Origin: Acidobacteria bacterium Ga0077551
Lineage (GTDB): Bacteria > Pseudomonadota > Alphaproteobacteria > Caulobacterales > Hyphomonadaceae
NCBI GenBank assembly: GCA_001464545.1
Contig: LNFC01000012.1
Location: 1 to 64,000 of the forward strand
Length of the DNA stretch: 64,000 nt
Reading direction: 5' to 3'
Below the pieces are notes generated by a model, which did not search any database, had not been told where the DNA came from, and saw only the letters and a list, made by a program, of their open reading frames with translations. Within the stretch, counting starts at the first letter, position 1. Each line of letters opens with the position of its first letter. Below are positions 44,300 to 55,559 of this stretch, in pieces. The position numbers and the translations under genes are program-made.

Positions 44300-44728
44300 A
44301 TGAAATTCCTCTACCCGCTCGCCGCCCTCCTGCTTGCGGCGTGCGCAACGCCTGCGGCGCCTGCAAGCCCTGCGGCCGAAGCCGCTGCGCCGGTCCTCGC
44401 GGGCAGCGATCTCGACGGCACCTGGGACGTCACGATGTACTGGTCGCCGACCGAGCCGCCGAGTTTGACCGTGATGGTGCTGGCGGCGGCGCCGGACAAC
44501 AAGGTCACGGGCTCCTTCTACGGCTCGGATTTCCTTGAAGGGGAGTATTCCCTGCGCGGCGACACGCTTGCTTTCGGCAGCGTCACGACCGATGGCGAGG
44601 CGCTCTACAGCCATTCCGGGCGCTTCGTGGACGGGCAGATCGAAGGCCAGACCTTGTCGCACGGCCGGGATTTCCTCATGATCTGGGTCGCCACACGGCG
44701 CGCGGGGGAGGCTCCCCCCGCGCCCTGA
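44300..44728 (+). CDS. Small lipoprotein of unknown function
   Basis: 142 residues from the ATG at 44300, with GGAG upstream. A signal peptide ends in lipobox 'LAAC', followed by an Ala/Pro-rich linker and a small beta-rich domain ('LDGTWDVTMYWSPTEPPSLTVMVLAAAPDNKVTGSFYG' region, cut here for length) resembling lipocalin-like or extracellular beta-barrel domains with repeated 'G.F....' strands. No family is firmly recognised. It is on the same strand as its neighbours with short gaps on both sides. Confidence 0.72.
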   Translation: MKFLYPLAALLLAACATPAAPASPAAEAAAPVLAGSDLDGTWDVTMYWSPTEPPSLTVMVLAAAPDNKVTGSFYGSDFLEGEYSLRGDTLAFGSVTTDGEALYSHSGRFVDGQIEGQTLSHGRDFLMIWVATRRAGEAPPAP

Positions 44729-44742
44729 CAGGAGGCCAAGGC

Positions 44743-45207
44743 ATGACCCCTCGTATCCTCGTCGACGCGGATGCCTGCCCGGTAAAGGACGAGATCTACA
44801 AGGTTGCCCTGCGCCACGGTGTCGAAGCGGTCATCGTCGCCAATTCGTACATCCGGATCCCGGAGCACCCGCTCTTCTCGCGCAAGATCGTCAGCGACGG
44901 CTTCGATGCCGCCGATGACTGGATCGCGGAGCAGGCCACGCCGGCTTGCGTCGTGATCACCGCTGATATTCCCCTCGCGGACCGCTGCCTGAAGGCCGGC
45001 GCGAACGTTCTCAGCCATGCCGGCAAGCCGTTCACGCCGGACTCGATTGGCGGCGCGCTCGCCACCCGCGCCATCATGGCGGACCTGCGCGTCGGGGTCG
45101 CCGGCATCGGCGCCTCGGGGCCAGCGCCCTTCTCGAAGGCGGACCGTTCGCGGTTTCTCTCGGCGCTGGATACGGCCCTCGTCGCGGTCCGGAAGGCAGC
45201 CGGGTAG
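44743..45207 (+). CDS. YaiI/YqxD family protein (DUF188, UPF0178)
   Basis: 154 residues. The family signature 'ILVDADACPVKDEIYKVA' is at the N-terminus, followed by 'VVITADIPLADRCLKAGANVLSH' near residue 68 and 'FTPDSIGGALATRAIMADLR' near 92. The fold is PIN-like with conserved Asp residues in the first and second motifs, so a nuclease role is possible, but the function is not established. The protein has full family length. Confidence 0.92.
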   Translation: MTPRILVDADACPVKDEIYKVALRHGVEAVIVANSYIRIPEHPLFSRKIVSDGFDAADDWIAEQATPACVVITADIPLADRCLKAGANVLSHAGKPFTPDSIGGALATRAIMADLRVGVAGIGASGPAPFSKADRSRFLSALDTALVAVRKAAG

Positions 45208-45254
45208 GGCGCCCGCACACTTGCCCTTAACGGGCACCGTGGTATGGGCCGCAG

Positions 45255-45869
45255 ATGAGCCAGATCACGCTTCACAAGGGGGATCTCCCCAAAGGCCTCA
45301 GTTTCGGCCCCGTCGTCGCCGTCGATACCGAAGCGATGGGTCTCAATCCGAACCGGGATTACCTGACGCTGGTACAGCTGTCGCCCGGCGATGGCACCGC
45401 GCATCTCGTACAGCTGACCCGGGACTTTGACTGCCCGAACCTCAAGGCGCTGATGACCGACCCGAAGGTCGTGAAGCTGTTCCATTTTGCGCGTTTCGAC
45501 ATCGCGATGATGCGCAAGTGGATGGGCATCACGGTCTCGCCGATCTGGTGCACCAAGATCGCTTCGCGTCTCGCCCGCACCTATACCGACCGGCACGGCC
45601 TCAAGGATGTCGCCCGCGAGATCGCCGGGATCGACATGTCCAAGGCCCAGCAAAGCTCCGACTGGGGCGCCGCGGCGCTGACCGATGCGCAGATCCAGTA
45701 TGCCGCTTCGGATGTGCTCTACCTGCACCAGATCAAGGCCGGCCTCGAAGCGATGCTGGTGCGCGAAGGCCGGATGGCGCTGGCCGAGGCCTGCTTCGGT
45801 TTCCTGCCGGTGCGCGCCGAGCTGGACCTTGCCGGTTGGGGCGAGGAAGACGTTTTTTCGCATTCCTGA
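45255..45869 (+). CDS. nrnC: NrnC-type 3'-5' exoribonuclease (RNase D-like)
   Basis: 204 residues, an exonuclease domain only, without the HRDC domains of classical RNase D. The DEDDy motifs are 'VVAVDTEAMGLN' near residue 21, 'LFHFARFDIAMM' near 76 and 'YAASDVLYLHQI' near 153. The length and the position before lptC match NrnC, the alphaproteobacterial nanoRNase that degrades very short RNAs and pGpG. E. coli Orn is its functional counterpart. Confidence 0.9.
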   Translation: MSQITLHKGDLPKGLSFGPVVAVDTEAMGLNPNRDYLTLVQLSPGDGTAHLVQLTRDFDCPNLKALMTDPKVVKLFHFARFDIAMMRKWMGITVSPIWCTKIASRLARTYTDRHGLKDVAREIAGIDMSKAQQSSDWGAAALTDAQIQYAASDVLYLHQIKAGLEAMLVREGRMALAEACFGFLPVRAELDLAGWGEEDVFSHS

Positions 45870-45953
45870 TCGCCTGCGGCCCGCGCTTTCACTCGGGCCC
45901 CATCGCGGTTAAGCATATCGCCTGAAACTATCGCAGGATCAGGCCGCCCCATC

Positions 45954-46628
45954 ATGGACGCCAGCCTTCATCATGACCCCGCCACGCTCTGGGCCCCGCG
46001 GCGCCAGTTGACGCTGGCGCAGGCGCGCAAGCGGTCCGAGCGGGTGCGCTCCCTGCGCTATGCCTTTGTCGGCGCAGCGGCCATCTCGATCGGCCTGTTC
46101 CTCGGTTTCGTGTTCCGCAGCGCCCTCAGCCAGGATGCCCGCCCGCCGGCGGTGCGCGATGACGACGCCGTCACGATGATCAACCCGCGCTTCACGGGCC
46201 GCGATTCGGCCGGCCAGGTGTTCACGATCACCGCCGACTCGGCCCAGCGCCGGCGCGCCGAGAACGGCGTCGTCGACCTCGTCAATCCCGTCATGCGCGA
46301 TGGTACCGGCGCTGAACTGAAGGCCCCGACCGGGTTTTATGACCGCGACAAGGGCGTTCTGGAACTCTACGAAGCGGTCAATATCACCGACAGCGGCGGC
46401 TATTCCTTCATCAGCCGCGGCGCCCGGATGGTGCTCGGCGAACAGAGGGTGGAGGGACTTTCACCTCTGGAAGGCAAGGGCCCCCTTGGCGATATCCGGG
46501 CGGACTCGTATGAAATTCTCGACGGCGGCAACCGGATTGTCTTCGAAGGCAATGTGCGCACCGTGATCTATCCTCAACCGGCCGAAGAGCCCGCAACGTC
46601 TGAAAGTGAGCAAGATGGCACTCCGTAA
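45954..46628 (+). CDS. lptC: LPS export protein LptC
   Basis: 224 residues. A basic N-terminus leads to one membrane segment ('YAFVGAAAISIGLFLGFVF', about 39-57), then a periplasmic beta-jellyroll with 'INPRFTGRDSAGQVFTITADSAQR' and 'GFYDRDKGVLELYEAVNITD'. It links the LptBFG extractor to LptA in the lipopolysaccharide bridge. Its 3' end overlaps lptA, and the gene order nrnC-lptC-lptA-lptB-rpoN is the common alphaproteobacterial one. Confidence 0.9.
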   Translation: MDASLHHDPATLWAPRRQLTLAQARKRSERVRSLRYAFVGAAAISIGLFLGFVFRSALSQDARPPAVRDDDAVTMINPRFTGRDSAGQVFTITADSAQRRRAENGVVDLVNPVMRDGTGAELKAPTGFYDRDKGVLELYEAVNITDSGGYSFISRGARMVLGEQRVEGLSPLEGKGPLGDIRADSYEILDGGNRIVFEGNVRTVIYPQPAEEPATSESEQDGTP

Positions 46629-47136
46629 AGCCGCCGGCGCAGCCCTTTGCCTTGCCCTTCTGGGCGCGCCCGCCTTTGCCCAGATCTCTTCCGAGGGTGG
46701 CCCGATCTATATCAACTCGGCCCGCACCGAGAGCCTCGAGAATGAGCGCAAGGTCATTCTCGCCGGCAATGTCGACATCCAGCAGGGTACGGCCCGTTTG
46801 CGCGCCGATACGGTCACCATCCGCTTCACCGGCAAGCCGGGCGGCGGCGGCACCAGCATCGTCGGCGGGTTCGGCCAGGTCGAGAACATCATCGCCGAAG
46901 GCAATGTCTACTATGTGACGCCGGAGCTGAAGGCCAAAGGTGACCGCGGCGTTTACGAACTCGCCACCGACACGATCACCATCACCGGCAAGGTCGCCCT
47001 GATGCGGGAACGCGACGTGGCCGAGGGCGAAACCCTGCGGATGGAGGTCAAAAACCGCCGTACGACGCTCGAAGGCGGGTCCGGACGCACGCGGATGGTG
47101 ATCGATCCGTCGACCCAGCCCGGCCAGAACCAGTGA
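46615..47136 (+). CDS. lptA: LPS transport periplasmic protein LptA
   Basis: 173 residues from the ATG at 46615; the track uses GTG 46606, three codons earlier. The signal peptide ends at 'AFAQ'. The OstA-like jellyroll has 'IYINSARTESLENERKVILAGNVDIQQG' at the start, 'LRADTVTIRFTG', and 'YELATDTITITGKVALMRERDVAEG' near the end. It forms the periplasmic bridge carrying lipopolysaccharide to the outer membrane. It overlaps lptC by 14 bases and precedes lptB by 77. Confidence 0.92.
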   Translation: MALRKAAGAALCLALLGAPAFAQISSEGGPIYINSARTESLENERKVILAGNVDIQQGTARLRADTVTIRFTGKPGGGGTSIVGGFGQVENIIAEGNVYYVTPELKAKGDRGVYELATDTITITGKVALMRERDVAEGETLRMEVKNRRTTLEGGSGRTRMVIDPSTQPGQNQ

Positions 47137-47213
47137 ATTTTACGCGGCAGGTGAAAGCGATCTTAAGCATGGCCGGTTAAGGCTGTGGGAGGCCGGAAAA
47201 CGGCCGTGGATGG

Positions 47214-47960
47214 ATGGAAAACGGAATGAACGAAGCGGCCGAAGGCCTGGTAGTCAGCAATCTTGCCAAATCTTTTGGCAAGCGCCAGGTCGTCCGCGAC
47301 GTGTCCCTTTCCCTTGGCCGCGGTGAAGTTGTCGGCCTGCTCGGACCCAACGGGGCCGGCAAGACCACCTGTTTCTACATGATCATGGGGTTGATCGGGG
47401 CCGATTCCGGCGCGATCTCCATCGACGGCGAGGATGTCACCCGCCTGCCGATGTATCAGCGCGCCCGTCTCGGCGTCGGATACCTGCCCCAGGAGGCCTC
47501 GATCTTCAGGGGCATGAGTGTGGAGGAAAACGTCATGGCGGTTGCGGAGCTTGTCGAGAAAGACAGCGCCGCCTGCCAGGCACAGGTCGACAGCCTGCTC
47601 AGTGAACTGCACGTGGAACACCTGCGCAAGCAGCCGGCGACGTCCCTTTCGGGCGGCGAGCGGCGGCGTGTGGAGATTGCACGTGCGCTCGCATCACGTC
47701 CGAGCTTCATGCTACTGGACGAACCGTTCACCGGCATCGACCCGCTCGCCATTTCCGACATTTCCGACCTCGTCCGCTTCCTCAAGCAGCGCGGCCTCGG
47801 CGTTCTGATCACGGACCACCAGGTTCGCGAGACGCTGCAGATCGTGGACCGGGCCTATGTGATGTATGATGGCGCCGTCCTCTTTGATGGCACGCCGGAA
47901 GACGTGCTCAAGAATGATGACGTCCGCAGGGTTTATCTGGGTGAGCAGTTCGCCGCTTGA
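47214..47960 (+). CDS. lptB: LPS export ABC transporter ATPase LptB
   Basis: 248 residues; the start may be the second Met (47226). Walker A 'GPNGAGKTTCFYMIMG' near residue 43, 'GYLPQEASIFRGMSVEENV' (Q-loop), signature 'LSGGERRRVEIARAL', Walker B 'FMLLDEPFTGIDP' and switch 'ITDHQV' are all LptB-typical. It energises LPS extraction with LptF and LptG, which are not encoded in this window. Confidence 0.97.
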   Translation: MENGMNEAAEGLVVSNLAKSFGKRQVVRDVSLSLGRGEVVGLLGPNGAGKTTCFYMIMGLIGADSGAISIDGEDVTRLPMYQRARLGVGYLPQEASIFRGMSVEENVMAVAELVEKDSAACQAQVDSLLSELHVEHLRKQPATSLSGGERRRVEIARALASRPSFMLLDEPFTGIDPLAISDISDLVRFLKQRGLGVLITDHQVRETLQIVDRAYVMYDGAVLFDGTPEDVLKNDDVRRVYLGEQFAA

Positions 47961-47978
47961 TCTCAGGGGGCGCGGCCT

Positions 47979-49472
47979 ATGGCCATGAAACATTCACTCG
48001 ACATGCGCCAGGGCCAGTCCCTGGTGATGACGCCGCAGCTACAGCAGGCGATCAAACTCCTTCAGCTTTCGAACCAGGAACTCGCCGAATTCGTCGAGGC
48101 CGAGCTTGAGCGCAATCCGCTGCTCGTGAAGGTCGAAGGCGACGCGACACCGGTGGCGGAAGCCGTCGAGGCGCAGCGCACCGACGCGCGCGAACAGGGC
48201 GAGGCAGCCACCCAGAGCGAGGCGCGCGACCAGCTTGATGCGCCCGGCGAAGATGTTTACGAGCCCGGCACGGGATCCGACGCGGCGATGCCCGCGAACG
48301 CGTCCGGCCCGTCGGCGACGACCGACTGGTCGAGCGCCGGAAGTGGTCAGTCCTCGGAAGATTTTGACTATACCGCGAACCTCTCCAGCGACGTGACGCT
48401 GGCCGAACACCTGCACATGCAGCTGAATTTCGCTGGCCTTTCGAGCGCCGACCGGCTGATCGCCGCGCGCCTGATCGACGAGACGGACGAGACCGGCTAC
48501 CTGCGCACACCGCTTGAGGACATCGCGAAATCGCTCGGCGCCGACATCGCGAATGTCGAGGCCGTTCTCGGCGTCTGCCAGGGCTTCGACCCGACCGGCG
48601 TGATGGCGCGCTCAATCCCCGAATGCCTCGCGCTGCAGCTGCGTGATCGCGGCCGGCTCGACCCGGCGATGCAGGCGATGCTCGACAATCTGGGCCTCGT
48701 GGCCAAGCATGACATCAAGACGTTGATGGATGTCTGCGGCGTCGACAAGGCCGACATCCAGGACATGCTGCTGGAACTGCGCCAACTGTCGCCGAAGCCC
48801 GGCGGGGGCTTTTCCAGCGACACGACCGTGGCGGTGGCGCCGGATGTGTATGTCCGCGAGTTGCCGAACGGCATGTACGCGGTGGAGCTCAATTCCGAAA
48901 CGCTGCCGCGCGTGCTGATGGACAAGGCCTATTATGCCGAAGTCACGGCGCTGCCGATGCGCGACAAGGAGAAGGAATTCATCTCCGAATGTGCGGCGTC
49001 CGCGACCTGGCTGATCAAGTCGCTCGAACAGCGGGCACGCACGATCCTGAAGGTCGCCAGCGAGATCGTGCGCCAGCAGGACGGCTTCTTTGCGCACGGT
49101 GTGGCGCATCTGCGGCCACTGAATCTGAAACAGGTGGCTGACGCGATCGAGATGCACGAATCGACCGTCAGCCGGGTGACGACGAACAAGTACATGGCGA
49201 CGCCGCGCGGCCTATTCGAACTCAAGTATTTCTTCTCCGCCTCGATCCCCGCCACCGGCGGCGGCGAGGCACATTCGGCCGAAGCCGTCCGTCACCGGAT
49301 CAAGCAACTGATCGAGGACGAACAGCCGGATGACGTCCTGTCAGACGACCAGATCGTCGAAATCCTCACCGGGTTCGGTATCGACATCGCCCGCCGCACC
49401 GTCGCGAAGTATCGCGAAAGCCTGCATATTCCTTCGAGCGTGCAGCGCCGGCGGATGGGCAAGGCGGGGTAG
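47979..49472 (+). CDS. rpoN: RNA polymerase sigma-54 factor RpoN
   Basis: 497 residues. The N-terminal activator-interaction region 'RQGQSLVMTPQLQQAIKLLQLSNQEL', an acidic linker (about 60-130), the core-binding domain, a helix-turn-helix ('LKQVADAIEMHESTVSRVTTNKYM' region near 385) and the RpoN box 'ARRTVAKYRESLHIPSS' near the C-terminus are all present. It starts 18 bases after lptB. The usual downstream genes hpf and ptsN do not follow; instead there are 380 bases with no gene and then convergent secA. Confidence 0.97.
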   Translation: MAMKHSLDMRQGQSLVMTPQLQQAIKLLQLSNQELAEFVEAELERNPLLVKVEGDATPVAEAVEAQRTDAREQGEAATQSEARDQLDAPGEDVYEPGTGSDAAMPANASGPSATTDWSSAGSGQSSEDFDYTANLSSDVTLAEHLHMQLNFAGLSSADRLIAARLIDETDETGYLRTPLEDIAKSLGADIANVEAVLGVCQGFDPTGVMARSIPECLALQLRDRGRLDPAMQAMLDNLGLVAKHDIKTLMDVCGVDKADIQDMLLELRQLSPKPGGGFSSDTTVAVAPDVYVRELPNGMYAVELNSETLPRVLMDKAYYAEVTALPMRDKEKEFISECAASATWLIKSLEQRARTILKVASEIVRQQDGFFAHGVAHLRPLNLKQVADAIEMHESTVSRVTTNKYMATPRGLFELKYFFSASIPATGGGEAHSAEAVRHRIKQLIEDEQPDDVLSDDQIVEILTGFGIDIARRTVAKYRESLHIPSSVQRRRMGKAG

Positions 49473-49853
49473 GGGCTCCTCACTTCCCGCTGCGGAGCAA
49501 TGGAAGGTGAAAGGCTTTTGTTTGGGAGTTTTTGAAGTGGCTTCATGCAGGGAGTATAACTCCGTGCACGGAGGTGTGGCGTAAGGATCTGCGGTGTATT
49601 TTGCAAGCGCCTGATCTGGCTGGATTTTATTTTTGGGCGAGGTGGATTTTGTAGGCGCAAGCCCGGGCATCCAGCCTCGCCAAGCTGCTTCATCCGTCTG
49701 CAATCAATGCACACGCGATGTCGAATCTTTCTCATTGATTCTCAGTTTTTATCGCTCAGGGACGGTTCGTTATCGTCCCGTATCGCTGCTGCACATCCAA
49801 TTGCCAGCTCATCCCCGCGCCGGCGGGGACCGGGATTGGACTGAGCGGACCTG
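49473..49853. other. Intergenic region between rpoN and secA, no gene seen
   Basis: It is AT-richer than its surroundings and full of stops. The positions where hpf and ptsN would be expected hold no matching frame. A perfect 14-base palindrome CTCCGTGCACGGAG is at 49560-49573. At 49812-49829 TCCCCGC and GCGGGGA form a 7-bp hairpin with a 4-base loop, 25 bases after the secA stop on the minus strand, which may terminate secA. Confidence 0.55.
49812..49829 (-). terminator. Weak terminator hairpin after secA
   Basis: TCCCCGC / GCGGGGA with a GCCG loop lies 25 bases after the secA stop on the minus strand. No T-run follows. Confidence 0.4.
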
Positions 49854-52592
<2,739 letters not shown>

Positions 52593-52778
52593 ATGAAGCA
52601 GCACCAACCAGTTTACGGGGATATATGCGGGCGATCCTGAACCGGAGCTTACAGGATTTAAGGCCGCTATCCCACCGCGCCTTGTCTGGCTGAAACCACT
52701 CGACCAGCACGCGGGGCAGACTTAAGAACGCCGCCAAAGGGTGTCAATGAGGCGCCCTCAGTCTGTGAGGGGGCCCCC

Positions 52779-53699
52779 ATGCGAGCCATGCCTTTGATTT
52801 TGCCTGTGCATTTGGCGGTTTTGGCGCTGGCGGCGCTGCTTGCGGGCTGCGGGAAGACCGAGACGGCGGCCACCGAGATTCCGGTGATCGACCAAACGGT
52901 CGCAGCCTATGTCAACGGCGAGCCGGTGTTCGAGGGGGATGTCGAGCTGGAGGCGGTGGCCCGCGGGCTGATCAATGCCGGGCAGGACTTCAGCGCCGAT
53001 GACGAGGAACACCGGATCATCCTCGACCAGCTGATCGACCAGAAACTGATGGCGCAGGAAGCGGCGCGCCGGCAGCTGGACCGTGATCCTTCGGGGCAGC
53101 GGCGGCTGGAGATGGCGCGCGAGCGCATCCTCGGCAACCTGCTGGTGGAGAGCCTGGTGGCGCAGCAGGTGACCGAGGAGGCCATCGACAAGATGTATGC
53201 CGAGCAGGTGCGCCTGCAGCAGGCGAACGACCAGGTTTCGGTGGCGCACATTCTTGTGGATACCAAGGATGAGGCCGACGCCCTGTTCCGGCAGATCGAG
53301 CAGGGCGAGACGTTCGAGAGCCTCGTGTTCAACAATTCCAAGGACACGCGCACAAGGATGGAGAATGGCGACCTCGGCTATCTCGCGCCGAACGACCTGG
53401 CCGAGCCGTTTCCGGTGGTGATTGCCAACACGCCGGAAGGGGAGGTCTCGCCGCCCTTCGAGACGGCGGACGGCTGGCATATCCTGAAGGTGAAGGACCG
53501 CCGGACCGAGCCGCCGAAGACGCGCGAGGAGATGCGGCCCGAGATCGCGACCTTCCTGACGCTCAACGAGGTGAGCCGAATCCTGCGCCGCCTGCGCACC
53601 GAAGCGACGATCGAGCAGGGGGGCGGCGAAATCTATGTGCCGTCCTCGGAGCCTGCCGCCCCCATTCCCCAAAGCCCACCCGGAGATGATGAGCTGTGA
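52779..53699 (+). CDS. Parvulin-type peptidyl-prolyl isomerase lipoprotein
   Basis: 306 residues; Met at 52788 is an alternative start. A lipoprotein signal ends in lipobox 'LAGC'. A SurA/PrsA-like helical N-domain (about 40-140) precedes a parvulin domain (about 150-260) with 'VSVAHILVDTKDEADALFRQI', 'MENGDLGYLAPNDLAEPF' and 'GWHILKVKDRR'. It helps fold exported proteins. The arrangement secA divergent from ppiC-argJ-mutT is a known alphaproteobacterial cluster. Its stop overlaps the argJ GTG start. Confidence 0.93.
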   Translation: MRAMPLILPVHLAVLALAALLAGCGKTETAATEIPVIDQTVAAYVNGEPVFEGDVELEAVARGLINAGQDFSADDEEHRIILDQLIDQKLMAQEAARRQLDRDPSGQRRLEMARERILGNLLVESLVAQQVTEEAIDKMYAEQVRLQQANDQVSVAHILVDTKDEADALFRQIEQGETFESLVFNNSKDTRTRMENGDLGYLAPNDLAEPFPVVIANTPEGEVSPPFETADGWHILKVKDRRTEPPKTREEMRPEIATFLTLNEVSRILRRLRTEATIEQGGGEIYVPSSEPAAPIPQSPPGDDEL

Positions 53700-54946
53700 A
53701 ACTGACCCCGTCGCCTTTTGCGCCCGAGACGTTCCCGACGTTGCCGCAGGTGCGCGGCGTGAGGGCGGCGACCGGCAGCCGCGGTTTCTATGCCCGGCGC
53801 GGCGTGGTGCGCGATGACGTGTTCCTGTTCGTGTTTGACGAAGGCACGACCTGCGGCGGTGTGTTCACGCGCTCGCTGACCGCGTCGGCGGACGTGCGCT
53901 GGTGCCGGGAGGCGCTGCAGGCGGGCGGCGGCACGGCGCGGGCCCTGGTGGCCAACTCCGGCAACTCCAACGCCTTCACCGGCCCGAAAGGCGTGCTGAA
54001 GAACGACGCGACGCTGCACGCGCTGACCCAGACGCTGGGCGTGCGGCGGGAGGCATGTTTTCTGGCCGCGACGGGCGTGATCGGCGAGCCGCTCAGTGAT
54101 CCCAACTATGTCGGCGAGTTCGTGCCGGAACTGGCGGGCCGGTTGGACGCACCGGACTGGGAGAAGGCGGCGCGGGCCTTCATGACGACGGATACCTATC
54201 CCAAGGGGGCGGGCGGGACGTTCGACATCGGCGGCGCCGACGTGCGGTTCGCCGGGATTGCGAAAGGCTCCGGCATGATCGCGCCGAACATGGCGACCAT
54301 GCTGGCCTATGTGTTCACGGACGCCGCCATCGAGGCGGGCCTGCTGCAGGCGATGCTGCGCGAGGCGGCGGACCTGACTTTCAATTCGATCACGGTGGAC
54401 GGCGACACGTCGACGTCTGACACGCTGATGGTGTTCGCGACGGGTGCCAGCGGCATGGCGCCGATCGAGGGCGTCCACGATCCGCGGTTCGCGGACTTCT
54501 TCGAGGCGTTGCGCGGCGTGTGCCACGATCTGGCGATGCAGGTGGTCAGGGACGGGGAAGGGGCGAGTAAGATCGCCACAATCGAAGTGGAAGGAGCCGC
54601 GTCGGATGCCTCGGCCAAGGCAGTTGGCGTGTCGATTGCCAACTCACCGCTGATCAAGACGGCGATGGCGGCGGGGGATGCCAACTGGGGGCGGATCGTG
54701 ATGGCGGTCGGCAAGTCGTACGAGCCGGTGGACATCGACAAGCTGGCGATCTGGTTCGACGGTGTGCAGGTGGCCAGGGAGGGCGGCCGGGCGCCGGACT
54801 ATGACGAGGCAGCCGCGAGCGCGGTGTTCGCACAGCCCGAGTTCCGCATCAGGGTAAACCTCGGCGTGGGCCAGGGCAGGTGGACCGTCTACACCTGCGA
54901 TCTCACGCACGGCTATGTCGACATCAACGGCGCCTACCGGACATGA
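53696..54946 (+). CDS. argJ: Glutamate N-acetyltransferase/amino-acid acetyltransferase ArgJ
   Basis: 416 residues from GTG at 53696, overlapping the parvulin stop (GTGA). The self-cleavage site is in 'KGSGMIAPNMATMLAYVFTDA' (cut before the Thr, about residue 195), with 'FNSITVDGDTSTSDTL' near 226 and 'GDANWGRIVMAVGKS' near 325. It transfers acetyl from N-acetylornithine to glutamate in arginine synthesis. mutT follows with an ATGA overlap. Confidence 0.97.
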   Translation: MKLTPSPFAPETFPTLPQVRGVRAATGSRGFYARRGVVRDDVFLFVFDEGTTCGGVFTRSLTASADVRWCREALQAGGGTARALVANSGNSNAFTGPKGVLKNDATLHALTQTLGVRREACFLAATGVIGEPLSDPNYVGEFVPELAGRLDAPDWEKAARAFMTTDTYPKGAGGTFDIGGADVRFAGIAKGSGMIAPNMATMLAYVFTDAAIEAGLLQAMLREAADLTFNSITVDGDTSTSDTLMVFATGASGMAPIEGVHDPRFADFFEALRGVCHDLAMQVVRDGEGASKIATIEVEGAASDASAKAVGVSIANSPLIKTAMAAGDANWGRIVMAVGKSYEPVDIDKLAIWFDGVQVAREGGRAPDYDEAAASAVFAQPEFRIRVNLGVGQGRWTVYTCDLTHGYVDINGAYRT

Positions 54947-55347
54947 CGAAACCGGTTCTGCTGGTTGCGGCGGCCGCCCTGTTCGATGAGGCGGGGCGCA
55001 TCCTGCTGGCGCAGCGGCCGGAGGGCAAGCAGCTGGCGGGGCTGTGGGAGTTTCCGGGCGGCAAGCTGGAGCCAGGCGAGACGCCCGAGGCGGCGCTGGT
55101 GCGCGAGCTGGAGGAGGAGCTGTCGATCAGGGTTAACGAAAGCACACTCGAACCGCTGACTTTTGCGAGTTTCACTTACCCTACATTTCACCTGTTGATG
55201 CCATTGTACGGGTGCAAAAAGTGGTCTGGGTCCATCCAGCCGCGCGAAGGCCAGGCCATAGCGTGGGTAGAGACATCAAGGCTGCGAGACTACCCGGCAC
55301 CACCGGCAGATCTGCCCCTGTTCGACTGGCTCGCCCAACGGCCCTGA
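54943..55347 (+). CDS. mutT: 8-oxo-dGTP diphosphatase MutT
   Basis: 134 residues from the ATG at 54943 in the argJ stop. The Nudix box 'GGKLEPGETPEAALVRELEEEL' near residue 36 has all conserved Glu residues, and 'LLAQRPEGKQLAGLWEFPGG' is typical of MutT. It removes oxidised guanine nucleotides before they enter DNA. Its TGA stop overlaps the start of the Flp pilin gene (TGATG). Confidence 0.95.
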   Translation: MTKPVLLVAAAALFDEAGRILLAQRPEGKQLAGLWEFPGGKLEPGETPEAALVRELEEELSIRVNESTLEPLTFASFTYPTFHLLMPLYGCKKWSGSIQPREGQAIAWVETSRLRDYPAPPADLPLFDWLAQRP

Positions 55348-55535
55348 TGGATAAAAAAATGAACGCGATGCGCTGCCTCCTCAAAGACCTTCTCGCCGAT
55401 GAGGGCGGTGCCACTGCCGTTGAATACGGCATGATCGCGGCGCTGATCGTTGTGGCACTGCTGTCCGGCCTGACCTCGGTCGCCGCCGCGAATGACGAGA
55501 CCTACCAGCAGATCGAAGACGCGATCGTCACCTGA
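55347..55535 (+). CDS. Flp/Fap-type IVb pilin
   Basis: 62 residues from the ATG at 55347, which overlaps the mutT stop; the ATG at 55359 is an alternative. The prepilin signature 'DEGGATAVEYGMIAALIVVALL' has the Gly cleavage site, Glu at +5 and the adjacent Tyr of Flp pilins, then a hydrophobic helix. It would be processed by a CpaA-type peptidase and assembled by a Tad machine. No tad/cpa gene is in this window, so it is a stand-alone pilin or acts with a distant cluster. Confidence 0.9.
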   Translation: MDKKMNAMRCLLKDLLADEGGATAVEYGMIAALIVVALLSGLTSVAAANDETYQQIEDAIVT

Positions 55536-55551
55536 TCCGTCCGTAGACGGA
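55536..55551. terminator. Small hairpin between convergent pilin and methyltransferase genes
   Basis: TCCGTC and GACGGA with a CGTA loop lie between the two stop codons, directly after the pilin TGA. The stem is only 6 bp, without a T-run, so the call is weak. Confidence 0.35.
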
Positions 55552-55559
55552 AGACAGCC

